From NCBI GenBank assembly GCA_002304785.1, contig DBMG01000054.1, positions 1-28,201 on the forward strand: 28,201 nucleotides of DNA, read 5' to 3'. The position numbers and the translations under genes are program-made. How positions within the stretch are numbered: position 1 is the stretch's first letter; each line of letters starts with the position of its first letter. The notes beneath the pieces are model-generated. The model ran no database searches, was not told the DNA's origin, and saw only the letters and a list, made by a program, of their open reading frames with translations. This document shows positions 23,444 to 28,201 of this stretch, in pieces. Source of the DNA: Candidatus Accumulibacter sp. UBA704 (GTDB taxonomy: Bacteria > Pseudomonadota > Gammaproteobacteria > Burkholderiales > Rhodocyclaceae).

Positions 23444-24457
23444 ATGCAAAGCTCCGGCTCACCGACTGTTTCCGAATACGCGTCCTGGTTGCTTGCGGTT
23501 CTCGGCGTTCTCTTCATACTCCAATTCCGCCTACTCGCCGCGCTGATCGCCGGACTGCTGGTTTTCGAACTGGTGCATGTGATTTTTCCGGTCTTCTCGC
23601 GTCGCAGACCAACCCATTCCGCCAAGGTCATGGCCGTGTCATTTGTCGTACTGATCGTCGTCGGCATCGTCGCCGCCGCCACGTTCGGTTTCATCGCCTT
23701 CATGAAAAGCGGGAATGGCAGTGTTCCTGCGTTGCTCGCAAAGATGGCCGAGATTCTGGAGAACTCGCGCACGCAGCTGCCGCAATGGCTTGCCGACTTC
23801 CTGCCCGTCCGCGCAGACGATATCAGCCTGCATGCCAGCCGCTGGCTGCGCGAACACGCGGCCGATTTGCAGCAGATCGGAAAGGAAACCGGCCGCACGC
23901 TGGCGCACGTGCTTATCGGCATGGTTATCGGCGCAATGGTCTCGTTGCGCGAGGTTCTGGATAAAGACACGCGAGGCCCCCTGTCCGTGGCGCTCGTCGA
24001 ACGCGCTTACCGGCTCGGCGAGGCGTTTCGGCGCATCGTTTTCGCGCAGGTGCGCATCTCGGCAATCAATGCCACGCTAACCGCGGCCTATCTCGCCGTC
24101 GTCCTCCCGTTATTCGGTGTGCATCTGCCGCTCACCAAGACGATGATCGCAGTGACTTTCATCACCGGCCTGTTGCCGGTTGTCGGAAACCTGGTCTCCA
24201 ACACCGTGGTCTTCGTCGTCAGCCTCGTGCATTCGCCAATGGTGGCCGCTGCATCACTCGCCTATCTGGTGCTCATCCACAAGCTGGAATACTTCCTCAA
24301 CGCCCGCATCGTCGGCGGGCAGATCAAGGCCAAAGCCTGGGAACTGCTAGCGGCCATGCTGCTGATGGAAAGCGCCTTCGGCCTCGCCGGCCTGGTCGCG
24401 GCGCCAATCTGCTACGCCTGGCTTAAGGACGAACTCAACAGCCGCGGCCTAATCTGA
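23444..24457 (+). CDS. AI-2E family transporter (PF01594-type permease)
   Basis: The 337-residue membrane protein has about seven to eight helices: a hydrophobic N-terminal pair (about 10-45), a third helix after the basic SRRRPTHSAKV, a long soluble stretch (about 88-150) and a C-terminal cluster with the family motif MIAVTFITGLLPVVGNLVSNTVVF. The family is named after an AI-2 exporter, but many members are Na+/H+ antiporters or of unknown substrate. It is divergent from the opine dehydrogenase gene and shares its operator-bearing region of 271 bases. No ribosome-binding site is obvious before the ATG. It converges on the RpiR gene over a short hairpin. Confidence 0.88.
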   Translation: MQSSGSPTVSEYASWLLAVLGVLFILQFRLLAALIAGLLVFELVHVIFPVFSRRRPTHSAKVMAVSFVVLIVVGIVAAATFGFIAFMKSGNGSVPALLAKMAEILENSRTQLPQWLADFLPVRADDISLHASRWLREHAADLQQIGKETGRTLAHVLIGMVIGAMVSLREVLDKDTRGPLSVALVERAYRLGEAFRRIVFAQVRISAINATLTAAYLAVVLPLFGVHLPLTKTMIAVTFITGLLPVVGNLVSNTVVFVVSLVHSPMVAAASLAYLVLIHKLEYFLNARIVGGQIKAKAWELLAAMLLMESAFGLAGLVAAPICYAWLKDELNSRGLI

Positions 24458-24461
24458 ACAT

Positions 24462-24480
24462 GCCGGTAGGGAGTACCGGC
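24462..24480 (+). terminator. Weak terminator-like hairpin after the AI-2E-family gene
   Basis: GCCGGTA-GGGAG-TACCGGC forms a 7-base-pair stem, followed only by CTTTGCT. It lies between convergent genes, so a termination role is plausible although the T run is short. Confidence 0.45.
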
Positions 24481-24499
24481 CTTTGCTGGTCAAGGGCAA

Positions 24500-25360
24500 T
24501 CAAGCGTTTTCGAAGATGTGCAAGCGCGAAAACCCCTCTTCGAGATTTTCGAGTTCCTTGAGGTACTTGTCCTTGTCAGAAAGCAGCAATGCACTCAGCA
24601 GGATGTCGAAGACCGCCATTACCGCAACATACGAATTGGTCAGGTGCATCGATGTCGTTTGCGCGATGATGTCAATGGAACAGTAGCCGGCAATCGGTGC
24701 GGCTAGGCTGTCGGTTATCCCGATGATGCGAACATCGCGTTCGTAGGCGATCCGCGTCGCTTCCACCGTCAGGCGGGCATACCGGGAAAAGCTGATGGAT
24801 ATCAGCAGGTCGTCCGGAGTCAACGATCGGATTTTCTCGTACAGTCCATGGTCGCTATCCATGACAAAGACGTTGCCGAGGAGCAGATTCAGGTTGAAGC
24901 CTAGGAATTCGGCCAATGCGGCGGAGGATCTCATCCCCAGTACGTAGATGTTCCTGGCGCCCTTGATGGCCGCCAGCAGTTCCTTCACCTTGACGGCCTC
25001 GAGCACTTGGAGAGTGCCCCGGATATTGTCTGCGCTCTGTTTCAGCACCGTGCTGATGACACCTTCGATGCCGTCGCTGCTCTGCAGGCGTGTTGCGCGC
25101 TCCATCCGGTTGACTGTCGAGATATGCGTTTGCATGAAATCGCGCAACTGGGATTGCAGGTCGGGAACGCCGTCGAACCCAAGTGCATTGCTGGTCCGGA
25201 TGACGCTCGACTGGCTCATGCCTAGCTTCCTGGCGATGACGATTGCCGACTCGAACGACGCTTTCTCCCAGTTCTCAAGGATGTATTTGGCAACCCTCTG
25301 CTGCTTGGGAGTCAGCAGATTCATCTTTTCGCTAATTTGTTTCAGCACGTCCATCGTCAT
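24500..25360 (-). CDS. RpiR/MurR-family transcriptional regulator (HTH-SIS)
   Basis: The 286-residue protein has an N-terminal RpiR helix-turn-helix domain (about 1-77, with LTPKQQRVAKYILENW, ARKLGMSQSSVIRTSNALGFDG) and a C-terminal SIS domain (about 125-260, with IYVLGMRSSAALAEFLGFNL and DLLISISFSRYARLTVEA) that normally binds a phosphosugar or related effector. It is the only DNA-binding regulator in the block with the GltS-type symporter, opine dehydrogenase and AI-2E-family permease, so it is the likely owner of the GACGY-N4-RCGTC sites (inference). The start could be the ATG at 25360 or the one at 25354; neither has a strong ribosome-binding site. Confidence 0.92.
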   Translation of the reverse strand: MTMDVLKQISEKMNLLTPKQQRVAKYILENWEKASFESAIVIARKLGMSQSSVIRTSNALGFDGVPDLQSQLRDFMQTHISTVNRMERATRLQSSDGIEGVISTVLKQSADNIRGTLQVLEAVKVKELLAAIKGARNIYVLGMRSSAALAEFLGFNLNLLLGNVFVMDSDHGLYEKIRSLTPDDLLISISFSRYARLTVEATRIAYERDVRIIGITDSLAAPIAGYCSIDIIAQTTSMHLTNSYVAVMAVFDILLSALLLSDKDKYLKELENLEEGFSRLHIFENA

Positions 25361-25371
25361 GTTCTCTCTGA

Positions 25372-25401
25372 ATTACGCCCGACCTGCATCATTCGTGTCA
25401 A
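25372..25401 (-). promoter_or_regulatory. Candidate promoter of the RpiR gene
   Basis: On the minus strand TTGACA (25396-25401), 18 bp and CGTAAT (25372-25377) predict a start only about 5-11 bases before the possible ATGs, implying a nearly leaderless transcript. No GACGY-N4-RCGTC site is present here. Confidence 0.35.
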
Positions 25402-25453
25402 TTAAACATCAGGAAAACTCGTCAAGCCAACAAATTCGGGATTTCTTAAGCGA

Positions 25454-28201
25454 TCACTCTTCCAGTTCGATTTCCTGGTTGCCCTCCAACCAAGCGCCGA
25501 TCCAGGTGTGCAACTCGGCTACAGGAAGCGGTCGCGCAAAATAGTAGCCCTGCAGTTCATCGCATCCGGCCGAGGCCAGGGCAAAACGCTGTTCCATGGT
25601 TTCCACCCCCTCGCCCACGACCTTCAGTCCCAATGTGTGACCGAGTCCAATGATGGCCAGGGTGATGGCATGGTCCTTCGGGTCCATCAACATGTCGTTG
25701 ACGAACGACTGGTCGATCTTCAGCTTGTCGATCGGGAAACGATGCAGGTAATTGAGGCTCGAATACCCCGTGCCGAAATCATCGACGGAAAGCTGGACCC
25801 CGAGCGCCTTGATCCCATGCAACTGTTCGATGGTGCGCCCCCGGTCGATCATGAGCAGCGATTCGGTCAGTTCAAATTCGATGGTTCCAGAGTTGTTGCG
25901 GTGCTTCTGCAGAATCGAACGCACGCCGTCGACCAGTGCCTCATCCTGGAATTGCGCCGCCGAAAGATTGATCGACACCGCGATGTCGCCAATCCCCGTG
26001 TCCCGCCATTCAGCCTGTTGCCTGCATGCTTCGTCGATGATCCAGTAACCGAACGGAACGATCAGACCGCATTCCTCGGCAATCGTGATGAAATGAGCCG
26101 GCGGCACCAGTCCGCGGGCAGGATGCTGCCAGCGCACCAACGCCTCTACAGCGAGCAATTCGCCGCTGAGCGCGTCGATACGCGGCTGGTAGAACAGACG
26201 AAGCTCGTTGCGCTCAATGGCGCCATGCAGATCCTGCTCGATCTCCAGCCGTTCGCGCTGGGCCCGGTCCATCTCCCGGGTGAAGAACTGGGCATTGTTA
26301 CGCCCATCTTCCTTGGCGTGGTACATCGCGGCATCCGCGTTGCGCATCAGCGTTTCAACGTTGTCCCCGTCTTCCGGATAGACGGCGATGCCCACGCTGC
26401 AGGACACGTTAAGTTCGACGCCGTTGACCAGGTGAGGTGAGCGGATCAACGGGATCAGACGATTGTCTACGATGCTCCCGACTTCCTCGGCGCTGACCAC
26501 GTCGCTGAAGACGATCACGAATTCGTCGCCGCCCAGGCGACTGACCGTATCCCCCGAGCGCACGACTTCCAGCAGGCGTCGCGCGACCGATTGCAGCAAC
26601 CCATCGCCGACATGATGTCCCAATGTATCGTTGATGCTCTTGAAACGGTCGAGGTCCATGAACAACACGCCGACACGGCGCTGGTTCCGCTTCGCCTGCT
26701 GGATCGCCATCTTCAGCCGGTCGAGACACAACGCGCGATTAGGCAAGTCGGTCAGGATATCGTGATGGGCCAGATGACTGATGCGCCGTTCATTATCCTT
26801 GCGTTCGCTGATATCGAGGAAGGTGGCAACAAAATGAATGACATTGCCGTCCGAATCGCGCACGGCGTTAATCACCACCCAGATCGGGAATGTGTCGCCA
26901 TTCTTGCGTCGTATCCATTGCTCGCCCTGCCAGGTTCCGCGTGTTCTCGCTGTTTGCCACAGCTGTTCGAAGAATGCGTCCGGGTGGTTTCCGGAACGCA
27001 GGAATTCGGGACTACGCCCGACGACTTCGGAATATTCGTAGGAGGTTGCGCGCAGAAATGCCCGGTTGACGGTAACGATCTCTCGTTCGGCGTTGGTCAC
27101 CATGATGCTTTCCGACGAAGCCTCGAACACCCTGGCCCAAAGTTCGAGCCGTGACTCCATTTGCTTGATGCGTCCGATGGGAGCAAACGTCGTCAGCACC
27201 GCGTCCTGACCCTGGTAGTTCAGACGGCGTGCCGAAAGCAGCGCCCAACGCTCATCCCCGCTGCCCTTCCAGTTCACCTCGAATTCATCGACCCCCCCGC
27301 GATCGGCCAATTGCTGGAAAAATTCGGCGCGCAACGGACGGTCCATGCCGCGTTTCCAGGGATCCGCCGCCTGGTCATGCAACCAGGCAAACGCTGGGGC
27401 GTTGGCGTGCAGGATTTCGTGCCTGGGGATCGCCGTCACCATCAACGGCATCGGGATAGCCTCCAGCAACTCGCGCTGGGCCTGCGCGGCACGGGCACTG
27501 GCGGCCAGTTCCTGTTGCGTGATCCGGAACCGGTCGAGTTGCCCAAGCATGCCGTTGAAGGCTTCGAACAGCCGTCCGAGTTCATCGCCGGAGTTCCACG
27601 AGGCGCGCAGCGAGTAGTCGGCAGTCCGACTGACCTCGCCCGCCACACCGGCAAGACGCCGGATAGGCACCGCAATCATCCGCGCCACGAAGAAGACCAC
27701 GGAGAGGATGACCAGCAACAGCAGGACGGCGGCTCCGAGATGCCACCACATGCGCGTAAATAGCCGGTCGATGCGCGCCTCGAGCAACCCGTCCAGTGCC
27801 GTTCCGGCATCCTTCCATGCCATGCGGAGGCTCTCCTCCACCCGCAATTCCCCTTGCCGGATCTCCTTCGCGGAATCCGCCGCCGGCGAATCGAGGGCGG
27901 CACGCCGGGCCGCACCGCGCAACGCCTCGATCGCTGCAACCAAACGAGCCCGCGAAGGATCGAGCGCGTTTCGCAGTGACGCATCGCCGGCCGCCACAGC
28001 TTCGGAATAGTCGGAAGCCATGCCGTGCGTCAGGGCGTCCAGCCGCCCCTCGACGATCAAGTACTCGGTTTGCCGCAGTTGTCGTGTTTCCGCCGATGTT
28101 GTCAGACCGACCGCCAGTGCTTTCTCGCCGAGACGGAAGGCCACGTCGTACAACTCCGGGAAGCGCAGGACCACCAGTGACATCGTGTAGTAACTGTCCA
28201 G
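25454..28201 (-). CDS. Membrane HAMP-PAS-PAS-GGDEF-EAL protein, N-terminus outside window
   Basis: The frame runs open to the window edge, so the 915 visible residues lack the true start; an ATG at 28183 is internal or alternative. Order: the end of a periplasmic sensor region (about 1-150), a membrane helix (about 150-172, HLGAAVLLLLVILSVVFFVA), HAMP (about 172-225), a PAS-like domain (about 245-345), a second PAS with PAC (about 355-475, ending LDISERK), GGDEF (about 490-645) and EAL (about 655-905). GGDEF has LGGDEF and an RSGD inhibition site. EAL has VEALVRW, DDFGTGYSSL, KIDQSF and GEGVET, the residues needed for phosphodiesterase activity. Both c-di-GMP synthesis and breakdown are thus possible, and the input signal is unknown. 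The missing first membrane helix lies beyond 28201. Confidence 0.92.
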   Translation of the reverse strand: MDSYYTMSLVVLRFPELYDVAFRLGEKALAVGLTTSAETRQLRQTEYLIVEGRLDALTHGMASDYSEAVAAGDASLRNALDPSRARLVAAIEALRGAARRAALDSPAADSAKEIRQGELRVEESLRMAWKDAGTALDGLLEARIDRLFTRMWWHLGAAVLLLLVILSVVFFVARMIAVPIRRLAGVAGEVSRTADYSLRASWNSGDELGRLFEAFNGMLGQLDRFRITQQELAASARAAQAQRELLEAIPMPLMVTAIPRHEILHANAPAFAWLHDQAADPWKRGMDRPLRAEFFQQLADRGGVDEFEVNWKGSGDERWALLSARRLNYQGQDAVLTTFAPIGRIKQMESRLELWARVFEASSESIMVTNAEREIVTVNRAFLRATSYEYSEVVGRSPEFLRSGNHPDAFFEQLWQTARTRGTWQGEQWIRRKNGDTFPIWVVINAVRDSDGNVIHFVATFLDISERKDNERRISHLAHHDILTDLPNRALCLDRLKMAIQQAKRNQRRVGVLFMDLDRFKSINDTLGHHVGDGLLQSVARRLLEVVRSGDTVSRLGGDEFVIVFSDVVSAEEVGSIVDNRLIPLIRSPHLVNGVELNVSCSVGIAVYPEDGDNVETLMRNADAAMYHAKEDGRNNAQFFTREMDRAQRERLEIEQDLHGAIERNELRLFYQPRIDALSGELLAVEALVRWQHPARGLVPPAHFITIAEECGLIVPFGYWIIDEACRQQAEWRDTGIGDIAVSINLSAAQFQDEALVDGVRSILQKHRNNSGTIEFELTESLLMIDRGRTIEQLHGIKALGVQLSVDDFGTGYSSLNYLHRFPIDKLKIDQSFVNDMLMDPKDHAITLAIIGLGHTLGLKVVGEGVETMEQRFALASAGCDELQGYYFARPLPVAELHTWIGAWLEGNQEIELEE

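Noticed and set aside
25340..25360. GACG/CGTC-like bases at the RpiR start as an autoregulatory site
   Set aside because: The spacing does not match the N4 form and the bases encode the N-terminus (ATG ACG ATG GAC GTG).
1..28201. CRISPR arrays, insertion sequences, integrase or phage genes
   Set aside because: No direct-repeat arrays with regular unique spacers, no transposase or integrase motifs and no attachment-site duplications at the tRNAs were seen.

Overview
The window looks like a chromosomal segment of a moderately GC-rich betaproteobacterium. A Rhodocyclales-type (Azonexus/Dechloromonas/Propionivibrio-like) facultative anaerobe is my best guess. This rests on the uvrC-pgsA-tRNA block, the EarP plus Arg32-EF-P pair, an anaerobic hemN beside hemerythrin/DUF2249 genes, and the c-di-GMP proteins. 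Genus is inference only. No insertion sequence, phage gene, CRISPR array or rRNA is visible.

Layout. 1-2678 (minus strand): uvrC and pgsA overlap and are followed by tRNA-Gly(GCC), a terminator hairpin and a tRNA-Leu(UAA) cut by the window edge. 2730-4489 (plus): earP and efp, the EF-P arginine-rhamnosylation pair. 4547-7885 (minus): a copper-export unit of a TauE/SafE-like membrane protein, CopA and a CopZ-like chaperone. 8057-9328 (plus): a PleD-like REC-REC-GGDEF protein. 9334-13254 (minus): hemerythrin, DUF2249 protein, a large membrane protein, a SirB2-family protein, then hemN. The front of this run carries an FNR/Dnr-type box placed for class II activation. 13419-14399 (plus): two tandem universal stress proteins. 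14432-15445 (minus): a ClpX-like AAA+ ATPase without the zinc-binding domain and with altered pore loops. 15582-17790 (plus): NfeD, a paraslipin/QmcA-type band-7 protein and an EamA transporter. 17815-18234 (minus): a small membrane protein. 18364-20339 (plus): ycaO overlapped by a small unknown gene. 20435-25360: an accessory-looking block with a GltS-type symporter, an opine dehydrogenase, an AI-2E-family permease and an RpiR regulator. 25454-28201 (minus): a membrane HAMP-PAS-PAS-GGDEF-EAL protein whose N-terminus lies outside the window.

The strongest candidate for something undescribed is the regulatory architecture of the opine-dehydrogenase/glutamate-symporter block. Three inverted repeats of the form GACGY-N4-RCGTC lie 31 and 30 bp apart upstream of the dehydrogenase. 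The middle one fills the 17-bp spacer of a near-consensus sigma70 promoter (TTGACA-17-TACAGT). A fourth copy, with longer perfect arms, precedes the symporter gene. This suggests a repressor-controlled opine/amino-acid regulon, and the RpiR protein encoded in the same block is the obvious candidate regulator. Second is the divergent ClpX paralogue, in which the GYVG pore loop reads KYVN and the RKH loop is lost while the ATPase motifs are intact. Third is the FNR-box-driven hemerythrin/DUF2249/membrane-protein/SirB run leading into hemN.
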